A stretch of 35,364 bases of DNA, taken from NCBI GenBank assembly GCA_012798955.1, contig JAAZMF010000095.1, forward strand, positions 1 through 35,364. The letters run 5' to 3'. Each line of letters starts with the position of its first letter. Position 1 is the stretch's first letter. Positions 1 to 10,040 of the stretch are shown piece by piece. The notes under the pieces are model-generated. The model was not told the origin of the DNA. It searched no databases and saw nothing but the letters and a program-made list of their open reading frames with translations. The position numbers and the translations under genes were made by a program. The stretch comes from Bacillota bacterium (lineage in GTDB: Bacteria > Bacillota > Limnochordia > DTU087).

Positions 1-1302
1 AGCCAAATACTCTCCCTGAGGAGATAGTTGCACTTTGTGCTGTCCATCATTGGCTACTACCTCTGCCTTCAGGGTGACATCTTTTTCCCCCGCCTTAACC
101 TTTGCTCTCAAGGTACCCAGCAGATCATCTAACTCCACGGTCACCCTATTGGTCTTGCCAGCATCGAGGCTAACACCTGTTACCGTTTTCTCAACAGAAA
201 TACCACCTGCATATGTTACCTTTAGATCGACTTGGCCCGGCACACCCTTATAACTAAACACCTGGGCACCGGTACCAAAGGCAACTTCCTGCTTATTCTG
301 GCGGGAGATCACAAGTTTTGTATCAGACGTGACATTGGCCTGACGGTATGTCACTTCTACCTCGAGCTTAGCCTCTAGTTCACCAAAATCCAAACGAATT
401 CGTTTGGATTCCCCTTCACCTAACTTGATACTGGATTGGGTGGCTTCTAAGACAGTAGAGCCAAGCTGGAAAACTCCCTTCACCCCATAGCTTCCTTCAG
501 GAAGTTCTTTTCTAAAGAAATCGCCCTTTCCTTGTTGACTATCCACAAGGGGACTTCCCGACCCATCGGCTATGGTAAACACCGTTTCAGAGGTAACATT
601 CCGCCCTCCTGCCCAGGCTTCAATTTCGAGCTCGGCGGGGGCTACCACCTTACGCATAATAGATGCCAATGCTTCGCTCAAGCTTTTCCTGTCTTTGGCA
701 CTATAGTATGTACCTATGCAGCTTACTCTTGATTCCTCCGCCGCGGACATCGCGAAGCCCACCACATGGGGTTTGTAGATAATACCCTGTGCTTGCAGAT
801 AATACGAAACTGCACAGGGATCTCCGCCACAGCTTTCCTGCCCATCGGTAATTAACACGATGATGTTGCGATCATCTTTGCTAGGAAAGTCCTGGGCCGC
901 CTGCTCCAAAGAATACGCAATGGGCGTTTTCCCCTTCGGCTTTAAGCCCTTCACTATACTTAGTATGTTGCTTCTCACCGCATCCACGGGGCCAAAGTCT
1001 TGGACCAAAACCGAATCATCACAGTTAGTGTTCTTGGCACCATATACCCGAAGGCCTACCTCTAATCCTGGCCTATCCTCTAGATTCTGAATAAGGTCAA
1101 TCATGACCTCCTTCGCTACGTCCATGCGAGACTTGCCTTTTTCCACTTCCTCATTCATGCTAAAAGATGCATCAAACACGAATTCTATGTAGGTTTTCTG
1201 CGATTCATCAGCGGCCTCTACAACAAAGCCACCACTCCCAAGGATCACAACACCAATCAAAAGCACCCATCGCCAGATTTTGCCATGGAAAAACCCAATC
1301 AT
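1..1302 (-). CDS. VWA-domain secreted protein (C-terminus truncated by window edge)
   Basis: Own minus-strand translation from ATG at 1302, open to base 1 (434 codons): MIGFFHGKIWRWVLLIGVVILGSGGFVVEAADESQKTYIEFVFDASFSMNEE...; signal-peptide-like N-terminus, MIDAS-like DxSxS (FDASFSMN), IVLITDGQESCGGDPC. Not in the supplied ORF track because it runs off the edge. Confidence 0.85.
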   Translation of the reverse strand, partial: MIGFFHGKIWRWVLLIGVVILGSGGFVVEAADESQKTYIEFVFDASFSMNEEVEKGKSRMDVAKEVMIDLIQNLEDRPGLEVGLRVYGAKNTNCDDSVLVQDFGPVDAVRSNILSIVKGLKPKGKTPIAYSLEQAAQDFPSKDDRNIIVLITDGQESCGGDPCAVSYYLQAQGIIYKPHVVGFAMSAAEESRVSCIGTYYSAKDRKSLSEALASIMRKVVAPAELEIEAWAGGRNVTSETVFTIADGSGSPLVDSQQGKGDFFRKELPEGSYGVKGVFQLGSTVLEATQSSIKLGEGESKRIRLDFGELEAKLEVEVTYRQANVTSDTKLVISRQNKQEVAFGTGAQVFSYKGVPGQVDLKVTYAGGISVEKTVTGVSLDAGKTNRVTVELDDLLGTLRAKVKAGEKDVTLKAEVVANDGQHKVQLSPQGEYLA

Positions 1303-1752
1303 TGACCAACACCCCCATATTTACGCTTGGCTATGCTGTATACCAAACCATCGAGGTATTTTTGCTCTCCCCTCCTTAGTGAGCCCATACGAGGGAATTT
1401 ATCTTGATCAATTCCAGCATATTGCAGAATCTAGCATAAGTAAATAGCCTGAAGCCAAAAAACATCCGATGGCAACTGCCTTTTCTTTGGGTGCATACCT
1501 TGAGCAGGCAAGATATCTGATTGCTTTGCGAACTATCTTCCCCCTCTTCATACTTTCACATTGCCTACACGGCATATACATCGCTATGGATCACTCTTTC
1601 AAAGAATGGAGGGAACGTGGGATCATATTAGTTGGGGTTTTGCTATAGTCTAAAAGAAGGAGTTCTCGGGTATAGATCGAAGCAGAAGCATATAATAGTG
1701 GGAGCGGAGCTAGGGGGTAACTAGCTCCGAGGCGATAGCTCTCAAAGTGGGT

Positions 1753-1793
1753 ATAGATGGCCTTCCTGGTCGGGGAGGCTATCTATTATTTTT
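1753..1793 (+). terminator. Strong plus-strand intrinsic terminator with no annotated upstream plus-strand gene
   Basis: ATAGATGGCCTTCC-tggtc-GGGGAGGCTATCTAT stem (about 14 bp incl. G:U) followed by TATTTTT. Confidence 0.65.
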
Positions 1794-1853
1794 GCAGGCG
1801 TCATTAACGCATACAATTGCATTTGGCATTGCCGCAAGAGCAGAGATAAGAAA

Positions 1854-2948
1854 TCACTCACCACTGGCCCGATCCCGAAGCTCCATATATCCAAGGAGCC
1901 TAAGCTCATCTGCCCGATGGCAAGCTACAAACCGCCCGGGCTGGTCCTTCATCTTAACCAATTGTGGTACCTCACCCTCACATAACTTGGTAGCGTAAGA
2001 GCAACGGGGATGGAAGTTACATCCCGGGGGCGGATTCGAGGAATCTGGTACAGAGCCCGCTAGGTGTATACGTTTTTTACGAAGCAGCGGATCCCCTGTA
2101 GGAATAGCAGATAGCAAAGCCTCTGTATATGGGTGTAAGGGTTTATCATATAGCGGTCCCGATTCCGCCATCTCCACTATTCTACCAAGATACATCACTG
2201 CCACTCGGTGACTAATATGCTCTACCACATTGAGGTCATGGGCGATAAAGAGATAACTAAGCCCCATCTCCCTTTGCAGCTCTTTTAACATATTTAGTAT
2301 TTGGGCCTGAACCGATACATCAAGCGCTGAGACCGATTCATCACAGATGATCACCTTGGTGCTTAGGGCAAGGGCCCTAGCCACACTGATCCGCTGCCTC
2401 TGCCCTCCGGAAAACTCATGGGGATAGCGGTTAATCATGTCGGTGGTCAGATTCACTCGCCTAAGTAGCTCCCGCACCCGTTCATCTCGCTCACTAGGAG
2501 AGCAGACCTTGTTAACCTTCATGGGCTCCCCGATAATCTCCCCCACGGTCATGCGAGGATTCAAAGATGAGAAAGGATCTTGGAAGATTACTTGAATCTC
2601 CTGTCGCACTTGCTTTAGCTCTTCCCGATTCAACTCAGTTAGCTCTACCATTTTGCCACCTAAGTTATACTGGATACTGCCCGCGGTTGGCTCAATCAGC
2701 CGAGGGATACACCTACCGGTTGTAGTCTTACCACAACCACTTTCCCCGACTAATCCCAGGGTCTCTCCTTCCCTTAAGAAGAAGCTCACATCGTTGACCG
2801 CCTTAACATCGCCCACTACTCGCTTGAAAATCCCCGCCTTAAGAGGGAAGAATTTCTTCAAGCCCTCAACTCTAAGAATCGTCTCCCCGCAAACAGTCTG
2901 CTCAGCCAACCCGTTCGCCTCCTTCGTATAACCAGCATCTAGCTCCAT
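1854..2948 (-). CDS. oppF: Oligopeptide/dipeptide ABC transporter ATP-binding protein (OppF/DppF-like)
   Basis: Walker A GESGCGKTT, signature FSGGQRQRISVARAL, Walker B VIICDESVSALD, C-terminal oligo_HPY PPPGCNFHPRCSYA. Confidence 0.9.
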   Translation of the reverse strand: MELDAGYTKEANGLAEQTVCGETILRVEGLKKFFPLKAGIFKRVVGDVKAVNDVSFFLREGETLGLVGESGCGKTTTGRCIPRLIEPTAGSIQYNLGGKMVELTELNREELKQVRQEIQVIFQDPFSSLNPRMTVGEIIGEPMKVNKVCSPSERDERVRELLRRVNLTTDMINRYPHEFSGGQRQRISVARALALSTKVIICDESVSALDVSVQAQILNMLKELQREMGLSYLFIAHDLNVVEHISHRVAVMYLGRIVEMAESGPLYDKPLHPYTEALLSAIPTGDPLLRKKRIHLAGSVPDSSNPPPGCNFHPRCSYATKLCEGEVPQLVKMKDQPGRFVACHRADELRLLGYMELRDRASGE

Positions 2949-3906
2949 GCCCCGGTCCGAAGCTAAAGGTGGGTGGTTCCTTTATGCATTTATCCATGGC
3001 AAATTCACATCTAGGGGCAAACCGACAACCCGGTGGCAAATGATAAGGGCTAGGTACACTACCGACAATGGAGGATAGATCACCCTTCTGCCCAATCCTA
3101 GGTCTAGATTCTAGGAGCTTTTGCGTGTAAGGGTGCTTGGGGTTATAGAATATCTCCACACAACTACCAGTCTCCACAATCTTGCCTGTATACATCACGA
3201 TCACTCGATCAGCTATTTCCCCAATCACTCCCAGATCATGGGTAATAAACAGAATCGACATATCCATATCTTCTTTGAGTTGCTCCAAAAGCTCCAAAAT
3301 CTGGCTTTCAATAGTCACATCTAGCGCGGTGGTAGGCTCATCGGCGATCAATAGTCTGGGATTACAGGCTAGCGCGATAGCAATCATCGCCCTTTGTCGC
3401 ATACCACCGGAGAACTCATGGGGGTATTTATCCACCGCTTGATCCGGTGAAGAGATGCCTACTTTCTCTAGCATCTCAATAGCCCTCTCCCGGGCCTCTG
3501 CCTTAGAAACCGGTTGATGAAGCAAGATAGCCTCCATGATCTGCCAACCTATGGTATAAACCGGGTTCAAAGATGTCATGGGCTCCTGAAAGATCATAGA
3601 GATTTCCGCACCTCGAATCTGACCCATCTCTTTGCCAAAAGGATCCAGCGACAAAATGTCTACCTTTGGCCCATTGTCCTTATGTAGCCAGATCTCGCCC
3701 CCATGGATACGCCCCCGGGGACGGGGAATCAGGTTGAGTAAGCTCCTAGCTGTCACGCTTTTCCCACAACCACTTTCCCCTAGCACACCTAGGGTCTCCC
3801 CCCGGTTAACGTGAAAACTCACTCCATCTACTGCCCGCACTATACCTTCATCGGTGTGGAAATATACCTCCAAATCTTCCACCCGCACGAGTTCGTTTTT
3901 GCTCAT
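2902..3906 (-). CDS. oppD: Oligopeptide/dipeptide ABC transporter ATP-binding protein (OppD/DppD-like); start taken at MSKNELVRVEDLEV, ORF is open to 4008
   Basis: Walker A GESGCGKSVTARSLL, signature FSGGMRQRAMIAIAL, Walker B LLIADEPTTALD, PPGCRFAPRCEFA. Confidence 0.9.
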   Translation of the reverse strand: MSKNELVRVEDLEVYFHTDEGIVRAVDGVSFHVNRGETLGVLGESGCGKSVTARSLLNLIPRPRGRIHGGEIWLHKDNGPKVDILSLDPFGKEMGQIRGAEISMIFQEPMTSLNPVYTIGWQIMEAILLHQPVSKAEARERAIEMLEKVGISSPDQAVDKYPHEFSGGMRQRAMIAIALACNPRLLIADEPTTALDVTIESQILELLEQLKEDMDMSILFITHDLGVIGEIADRVIVMYTGKIVETGSCVEIFYNPKHPYTQKLLESRPRIGQKGDLSSIVGSVPSPYHLPPGCRFAPRCEFAMDKCIKEPPTFSFGPGHGARCWLYEGGERVG

Positions 3907-3940
3907 AGAGCACCTGCTCCTTCCTGCCCTTGCGGCACTC

Positions 3941-5080
3941 CTACGACAATTGATATGGATCGGCCGCATCCCGCAGTCCGTCCCCAACAAAATTGAAGGC
4001 CAAAACAATTATTACTACTAAAGCTCCGGGAATAAGTAGCCACGGATGCATAGATACTGTCTGCAAATCCTGTGCCCTACTCAATAGAACACCGAGGCTA
4101 ACAGCAGGTGGCCGTAGGCCAAGTCCCAAAAAGCTAAGGGATGTCTCCGCCAGGATCATATCTGGAATCGCCAAGGTCAGATTGACGAATACATAACTTA
4201 GGAAGTTGGGAATCAGGTGCTGCACGATGATGGTGCTCTGTGGTGCATTATACCCCTCGGCCGCTGTGACAAAGTCCATTTCCCGAAGAGAGATGAACTT
4301 ACTGCGCACAACTCGGGCCAGCCCTGTCCAGCCCACTAGGGATAGGATAATAGTAATGGCAAAATAGACTTGCGTAGCACTCCAATCCCTAGGCACAGCC
4401 GCGGCCAAAGCCATCCAGAGGGGAATAGTAGGGATACTCATCATCACCTCAATCAATCGTTGGATGAAGTTATCCACTACTCCACCGGCAAGACCGGAGA
4501 TGCCACCTATGACTAATCCCAAGACTAGACTAATAAGAACTCCCACTAGGCCAATGGTTAATGATATCCGCAAGGCAAATATGGAACGACTGAGCATATC
4601 CCTCCCTAGGTTATCTGTCCCCCAAAGGCACAGTACTCCACCTTCATCAACTCCGATTAGGTGGAAATCACCGGGTATCATTCCCCAGAGCTTATAAGAA
4701 GACCCTTGAACAAAGAGACGAATGGGATACGTCTTAGCAGTATCGGGCTTGTATGTAGTCTTGAAGGTTCTGCGATCAAGCTCCTTTTTCCAGCTATACA
4801 CAAATGGCCTTATATGAAACTTACCCTCAGCGTCAACGAATCGCACCCTTTGCGGTGGTAAGTAGCTATCAAACCGGGTATTTACCGAATGGGGCGCAAA
4901 GAACTCAGGGAAAAACACCCCAACAAAATACAGAACAACCAATACAAATAGGCTGACTAAAGCCATACGATGGCGGATAAATTGTCTCCAGATCAACTGC
5001 CACTGGGTTTTCGATTCGACTTGAGTGACTGTCATGTCGGCAGTTTCCAACATTGTGCTCATGGCGTCCTCCTTATGCAA
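3941..5080 (-). CDS. oppC: ABC transporter permease (OppC/DppC-like)
   Basis: Permease with LGTDNLGRDMLSR-type motif (LWGTDNLGRDMLSRSI), EAA loop, ...FNFVGDGLRDAADPY C-terminus; in Opp operon context. Confidence 0.9.
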   Translation of the reverse strand: MHKEDAMSTMLETADMTVTQVESKTQWQLIWRQFIRHRMALVSLFVLVVLYFVGVFFPEFFAPHSVNTRFDSYLPPQRVRFVDAEGKFHIRPFVYSWKKELDRRTFKTTYKPDTAKTYPIRLFVQGSSYKLWGMIPGDFHLIGVDEGGVLCLWGTDNLGRDMLSRSIFALRISLTIGLVGVLISLVLGLVIGGISGLAGGVVDNFIQRLIEVMMSIPTIPLWMALAAAVPRDWSATQVYFAITIILSLVGWTGLARVVRSKFISLREMDFVTAAEGYNAPQSTIIVQHLIPNFLSYVFVNLTLAIPDMILAETSLSFLGLGLRPPAVSLGVLLSRAQDLQTVSMHPWLLIPGALVVIIVLAFNFVGDGLRDAADPYQLS

Positions 5081-5114
5081 GCAAGGTCTCGGATAGTCCA
5101 GATTCTACCCGCAT

Positions 5115-6128
5115 CTAGTCATAGCGAATCCGAGGGTCAATCTTTACCAACAGAATATCGGAAATCAAAGTACCGATCACCGTGAGAACGCTGAAAACAA
5201 GAATGCAGCTTCCAGCTAGATACATATCCTGATCTCGAAGTGCCGTATACATGGAGAGTCCGATGGTAGGCAGATTAAGCACGATGGCAGTTACAGTCGT
5301 GCCTGAGAAAATACCCGGCAGAAGCCATCCGATGGTACTGACAATGGGTAGCATGGCCACCTTTGTGGGATGTGTCCAAACAACTCGCCATTCAGGCACT
5401 CCCTTGGCCCGGGCAGTCTGCACATAATCCTTACCCAATTCATCGAGCATAGTGGCCCTAAGCACCCGGACTATACTAGCCATACCCCCGGCCCCAATGA
5501 CAATAACAGGTACAACCAAATGCTGCAGAAAATCCACAAACCTCGCCCAGCTCCAAGCCGAATTAACGTGTTCAGCCGAAAACATGCCACCTAAGCTCCA
5601 GCCAAAGTTGACATACCCGATATACATCAGGACCAAAGCCAAGAGGAAGTTGGGTGTGGAGCGACCGACAAAGGCAAGAAACGTAAAGAAGTAATCAAAA
5701 AATGAATGCTGGCGCGCAGCCGAATAGACAGCTATGGGGATAGCAAATATCCAAGTGAAAGCCAAGGTCAACAGACTAATCAAAACAGTATAAGGCAAGC
5801 GCTCTATCAGTATATCTTTAACCGGTCGCTGCTCGATCACATATGCACCGGAAAAAGACATACCGAAATCTCCCCGCAGAACAATCCCCTTCATCCAAGT
5901 GAAATACCGTTTGTATAGCGGCTGATCGAGCCCATAGCGTGCCCTAAGCGCCTCTACCTGCTGTTCGGCGGCTGCACCGTATTTTTGCTCAAGTTCCTCG
6001 ATCTGGCTTGTTAAAATATCGCCAGGTGGTGCGTTAATCACCACAAAGGAAATCACTGAAATCAATAACACTGTTGGGATTAGGTAGATCAGCCGACGAA
6101 TAATATAGTTGCCCACCGTTATCCACAT
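5115..6128 (-). CDS. oppB: ABC transporter permease (OppB/DppB-like)
   Basis: N-term IIRRLIYLIPTVLLISVISF, YGLDQPLYKRYFTWMKGIVLRGDFGMSF; EAA loop RATMLDELGKDYVQTARAKG. Confidence 0.9.
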   Translation of the reverse strand: MWITVGNYIIRRLIYLIPTVLLISVISFVVINAPPGDILTSQIEELEQKYGAAAEQQVEALRARYGLDQPLYKRYFTWMKGIVLRGDFGMSFSGAYVIEQRPVKDILIERLPYTVLISLLTLAFTWIFAIPIAVYSAARQHSFFDYFFTFLAFVGRSTPNFLLALVLMYIGYVNFGWSLGGMFSAEHVNSAWSWARFVDFLQHLVVPVIVIGAGGMASIVRVLRATMLDELGKDYVQTARAKGVPEWRVVWTHPTKVAMLPIVSTIGWLLPGIFSGTTVTAIVLNLPTIGLSMYTALRDQDMYLAGSCILVFSVLTVIGTLISDILLVKIDPRIRYD

Positions 6129-6153
6129 CCCTTTCTCAAGAAACCGGATAGGA

Positions 6154-6183
6154 AGGTGCCAGCGTTTTTACACCCTGGCACCT
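6154..6183 (-). promoter_or_regulatory. Stem-loop in the SBP-oppB intergenic gap
   Basis: Perfect 9-bp inverted repeat AGGTGCCAG ... CTGGCACCT (12-nt loop) between the SBP and permease genes; no U-tract. Confidence 0.6.
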
Positions 6184-6245
6184 ATCGTAACCACAATTGG
6201 CGTACTGTCTTTTAGGCCTTTTTTGGGTCTCTCTAGATCAAATCT

Positions 6246-8243
6246 CTATTCGATGGGATCTAAGAAGAACTGCTCTGGGAAGTACACACTACCCCAGTCC
6301 ACGTCATCGTTTAGCATTCCATAGCGAGGTACGTTATGGAAGTTATTGGCCACGATGATGGGCACAGGTGCTTGCCCTACAGTACCAATCGTCCAGAGGT
6401 TATCTGCCTGAGCCTGTAAGAGGTTCTTAGCATACATTTCCCTGTCAGCCTCATCGACGCTCTGAATAAGTCCATTGGACCATTCGACGAGCTGTTTAAT
6501 CTCTGCCGGTGGTTCATCCCCTGCTGTGCCGTCACTATTTACCCATGCCATCCACCCTGGCCAAGGCGAATACTCTGCTCCACTACCAATAGGAGCAAAC
6601 GTCTTGGAAGGGGTTGTGCCGAAGTAGATATCTGTAACATAATCAAGGTGCCACTGGGATAAGTCAAAATTCTGGGCAAGCCTGCGCTCTGTCAGAAGCT
6701 CACGGCTGACCATATCTAACTTGACTTCAATCCCGATATCCCGGAAGAACTCCAAGGCCAATTCAATAATAGCGGTAGCCGGGCTATCTAGATAGAGTAA
6801 GGTTAGGCTCAAGCGCCTACCGCTTGGCAACTCTCTTAGGCCATCGCCATTGGTATCTACTATACCCATCTCATCAAGCAACTGCTTGGATAGCTCAGGA
6901 TTATACTCAATGTGGGCTGTAGCATAATGGGGCTCAAAGTACATACTTGAGTCCACTACAGTTGTCTGCCTAGGAGTTGCCATACCAAAGAAACAGCGAT
7001 CATTGATTTCATCTCTATCTAGAGCATGGGACAGAGCCTTTCTGAAGCGAACATCATTGAAAACCTCTCTGATCTCGGGATCCAAGTGAGTTAGATTCAG
7101 TTGAATGGCTGACTCAGCTCCAAGACCAGAGGACCAGATATAGGTCTCGTAGTTGCCCCGCTCTTCGCCTTCGATATAAAGTGGAATATCACTGCTGAAG
7201 AGATGCGGGCCAGCTATGGCCGCATTGCCTTCAAAAGCTTTTACTCGCTTCATGGCTCGATCGGCAACTAAGTTTATCCGGACCCCATCAAGGTATGGTA
7301 ACTGATTACCTTCCGTATCCACAAAGGGGTAATAGGGATTACGCTCAAAGTCGATGTAGGTTAATCCTCTTTCCTTAACAACGTAAGGATCGAGAACAGG
7401 ACGCTTTCGCTCAGGATAGTTTTTGTTGAGCATATGGTCATAGTACTGATCCCAGGAATCGAATCCAGCTTTAGCAGCTTCCTCTAGTAGCTCGTCCTTA
7501 TTTCGAAAAGCTATATGGAACTGCTTCATGTAATGGGCGGGATTGTCAGTGGCCCGATCCCCCACTTTATGAAAAGTATTATGCACTAGAGGAGATGGAG
7601 CAGTGAAAGTGAAAACCACAGTATAGTCATCGATCTTCTCAACGTTCAGAATCCCAGGCTGCCAAAGCTTTGGCGGAATGGGATTTAGATCCTCGTTAAG
7701 AGCGACATGTTCCCACCAAAACGTAAAGTCATCAGCGGTAAAGGGATGACCGTCAGACCACTTAACACCCTCACGCAAGTAGATCGTGATCTGGGTAGCA
7801 TCCTCGGAATACTTCCAGTCCTTCGCCAAGTTAGGCAATACCTTTTGGGCATCAGGCGTAACCCGGCCCAGCAAGTAGTTGCCAGACAAACCGGCGAGCA
7901 TGCGGCCATCACCAACACCCATGTCTAAGCCTCTCGCCCAGACGTGGGCAACGCCACCATAATTACCAGTTTTCTCGTAAGGCTCAATTGTAGGTGGGTC
8001 TAATGGTAGTCTTTCCCTGACAGTGGGGAGCTCGCCCTTGGCAACCTTCTCTGCCAACATGGGTGATTCGTTGAACTCACTAATGCCTAGCTCAGAAGCT
8101 AAGGGCCGCTCGGCAAACCAGCTATCAGGCAAGTTCGGGTCTACGGAGAGCACACTATCTGCCCACACAGTGCTACTGCCTAGCATAAAGCCTACGGCCA
8201 ACACGAAGATTACGCACAATACAGATTTTCTGGTTGTCTGCAT
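6246..8243 (-). CDS. ABC transporter substrate-binding protein, family 5 (oligopeptide/oligosaccharide type)
   Basis: Signal peptide; LAKDWKYSEDATQITIYLREGVKWSDGHPFTADDFTFWWEHV and RFRKALSHALDRDEI are SBP_bac_5 hallmarks. Confidence 0.9.
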   Translation of the reverse strand: MQTTRKSVLCVIFVLAVGFMLGSSTVWADSVLSVDPNLPDSWFAERPLASELGISEFNESPMLAEKVAKGELPTVRERLPLDPPTIEPYEKTGNYGGVAHVWARGLDMGVGDGRMLAGLSGNYLLGRVTPDAQKVLPNLAKDWKYSEDATQITIYLREGVKWSDGHPFTADDFTFWWEHVALNEDLNPIPPKLWQPGILNVEKIDDYTVVFTFTAPSPLVHNTFHKVGDRATDNPAHYMKQFHIAFRNKDELLEEAAKAGFDSWDQYYDHMLNKNYPERKRPVLDPYVVKERGLTYIDFERNPYYPFVDTEGNQLPYLDGVRINLVADRAMKRVKAFEGNAAIAGPHLFSSDIPLYIEGEERGNYETYIWSSGLGAESAIQLNLTHLDPEIREVFNDVRFRKALSHALDRDEINDRCFFGMATPRQTTVVDSSMYFEPHYATAHIEYNPELSKQLLDEMGIVDTNGDGLRELPSGRRLSLTLLYLDSPATAIIELALEFFRDIGIEVKLDMVSRELLTERRLAQNFDLSQWHLDYVTDIYFGTTPSKTFAPIGSGAEYSPWPGWMAWVNSDGTAGDEPPAEIKQLVEWSNGLIQSVDEADREMYAKNLLQAQADNLWTIGTVGQAPVPIIVANNFHNVPRYGMLNDDVDWGSVYFPEQFFLDPIE

Positions 8244-8356
8244 TTAACTGCCTCCTCTGACACTGAGTTCTCCACCTAGATTGACGACAAGTTATATTCT
8301 GACATTTTCTGATAAAAGGACTGCCTCACCTCCCTGATATGCCTTGTTCTCCTCGC

Positions 8357-9106
8357 TTACAACTGGGCTAATACTTCAGCTACTCCCAGACTATATGTAG
8401 AAGCAGCGATCACACCGTTTTTTTGTCGGACCGTATCTTTAATCTCATCATCGGCATTTTGTGTGGTCGCTGCATTAAATCGGGTTAACATACCTAGATC
8501 ATTATGTGAATCTCCCATGGCTAGTATCTCGTGGGGCTCTAGCCCTAGATACTCTGCAACTTTAGACAGAATCAAGCCTTTGCCCACTTCCTGCCACCGG
8601 AAGGCAATCAGACGATTATTGCGCACCGGCTTAACGGGCTGACCTTGAAGCTTGTCCACGAAATGGACGAAGGCCTCCTCAGCCTCTTCCCGGGACCAAT
8701 AGAAAATCTCAACAAAGCCTCGATCTCCTTGCATAAAACTATTATTAACTAGGAACTCACTGCCATGGGTCTCTGCTATCTCATCTACTGCCTCTCGACT
8801 TATAGGGAGTAAAGACAGCTCTATTCGACGGGCATCATCATTCCACGGTAACCATGACTTATAGCCATTACCATCGAGAAAATACGCTTCCCGTTCATCA
8901 CAGATTAAGATTTGTGGAAAACCATCCCCTGCGGCTAGCCCATTGTTAGCCAGAATTTCTAACGTGGTTTTGTAAGGACGCCCCGTAGCAATTGCGACAT
9001 AGGACCCTTTAGTATGAAGACGCCGCATCTCTTTGATCGTCTCTTCTGCAATACTGCCATCACGGTTAAGTAGTGTTCCATCAAGATCTAGTGCAACAAG
9101 TTTCAT
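8357..9106 (-). CDS. Cof-type HAD-IIB family hydrolase
   Basis: MKLVALDLDGTLLNRDGSI; AMGDSHNDLGML. Confidence 0.92.
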   Translation of the reverse strand: MKLVALDLDGTLLNRDGSIAEETIKEMRRLHTKGSYVAIATGRPYKTTLEILANNGLAAGDGFPQILICDEREAYFLDGNGYKSWLPWNDDARRIELSLLPISREAVDEIAETHGSEFLVNNSFMQGDRGFVEIFYWSREEAEEAFVHFVDKLQGQPVKPVRNNRLIAFRWQEVGKGLILSKVAEYLGLEPHEILAMGDSHNDLGMLTRFNAATTQNADDEIKDTVRQKNGVIAASTYSLGVAEVLAQL

Positions 9107-9918
9107 CGTTCATCTCCTTCGTATATGAGCTGAGCACCACACTCTTCCGCAACTTGCAGTATGAGAGTGGATGTAATTGCTTCAAAACCTGCTTTAATGA
9201 CAGCTAGCCAATTCTGGTGCACCGCGGCACGGGAATAGGCAAATAGACAAATATCCGCCCTTTGGGCAAGCCATGAAAACGGCTTGGATGTGATCACAAT
9301 GATGAGCACTCCAAGGGCCTTGGCTATTTCCAGTGGTCTATGGAAATACTCACCCTCTCCCGAGCGAGAAATCAAGATCAACACATCGGTCCCTTTTATA
9401 AATGAGCTCATGCCCATAAAGCTACTCTCATCTTGGCAACAATATGAATTAATGCCCAAATACCGGCATTTGTGGTTAGCCATTTCGGCCTGGAAGCCCG
9501 ACTCCCCTAATCCATACCAAACAATCTGATTGGCCTTAGCACAGCACCGGACCGCCTCTTGGAAGTGAGCTAGATCAATGGCTTGGAAAGTCTGCGAGAT
9601 CGCTGCCTGACTAGCTTCAAAACACCACTCCAAGTTACCATGCTCCTCGGTGAACAACGGTTGTTGTTTCAGATATTTTTGCTGTAGTTCGCGATACCCC
9701 GACAGGCCCAGTGACTTGCAGAAACGGATCACACTTGAACGAGATGTCTTTGTGGCATCGACAAATTCGGCCAAATCCATTTGAACCATATCATGGGGAT
9801 AATCCAAGACAAACCCAGCGATTTTCCTGTTTGTCTGACTCATGGTTGAGTGCTTTGCTGCTATTAGGTCGAAGAGACAATCCGACGTATTAACCATTGT
9901 TGATACCTCAAGTTCCAT
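9103..9918 (-). CDS. MurR/RpiR family transcriptional regulator (HTH + SIS domains)
   Basis: KTSRSSVIRFCKSLGLSGYRELQ HTH; SIS-like IVWYGLGESGFQAEMANHK ... DVLILISRSGE; 4-bp overlap with the HAD gene. Confidence 0.9.
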   Translation of the reverse strand: MELEVSTMVNTSDCLFDLIAAKHSTMSQTNRKIAGFVLDYPHDMVQMDLAEFVDATKTSRSSVIRFCKSLGLSGYRELQQKYLKQQPLFTEEHGNLEWCFEASQAAISQTFQAIDLAHFQEAVRCCAKANQIVWYGLGESGFQAEMANHKCRYLGINSYCCQDESSFMGMSSFIKGTDVLILISRSGEGEYFHRPLEIAKALGVLIIVITSKPFSWLAQRADICLFAYSRAAVHQNWLAVIKAGFEAITSTLILQVAEECGAQLIYEGDER

Positions 9919-10040
9919 AATTAACTATATCTACTCATTATTGAACTCTTTCGTTCTTTGTGCCCGAATCCCTGCTTCAGATTCAGTTTTTGCAGATCGG
10001 TTTAGGGGTCGGAATATTGTTAACAAGTCCAAGCCCCAGC

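Noticed and set aside
1747-1998. Plus-strand 83-aa ORF
   Set aside because: Starts inside the terminator hairpin region and overlaps oppF antisense; no SD or recognisable domain.
9919-10040. Possible RpiR operator (GAATC-N9-GATTC and GAAC...GTTC on the minus strand)
   Set aside because: Arms of only 4-5 bp with no second matching site; insufficient support.
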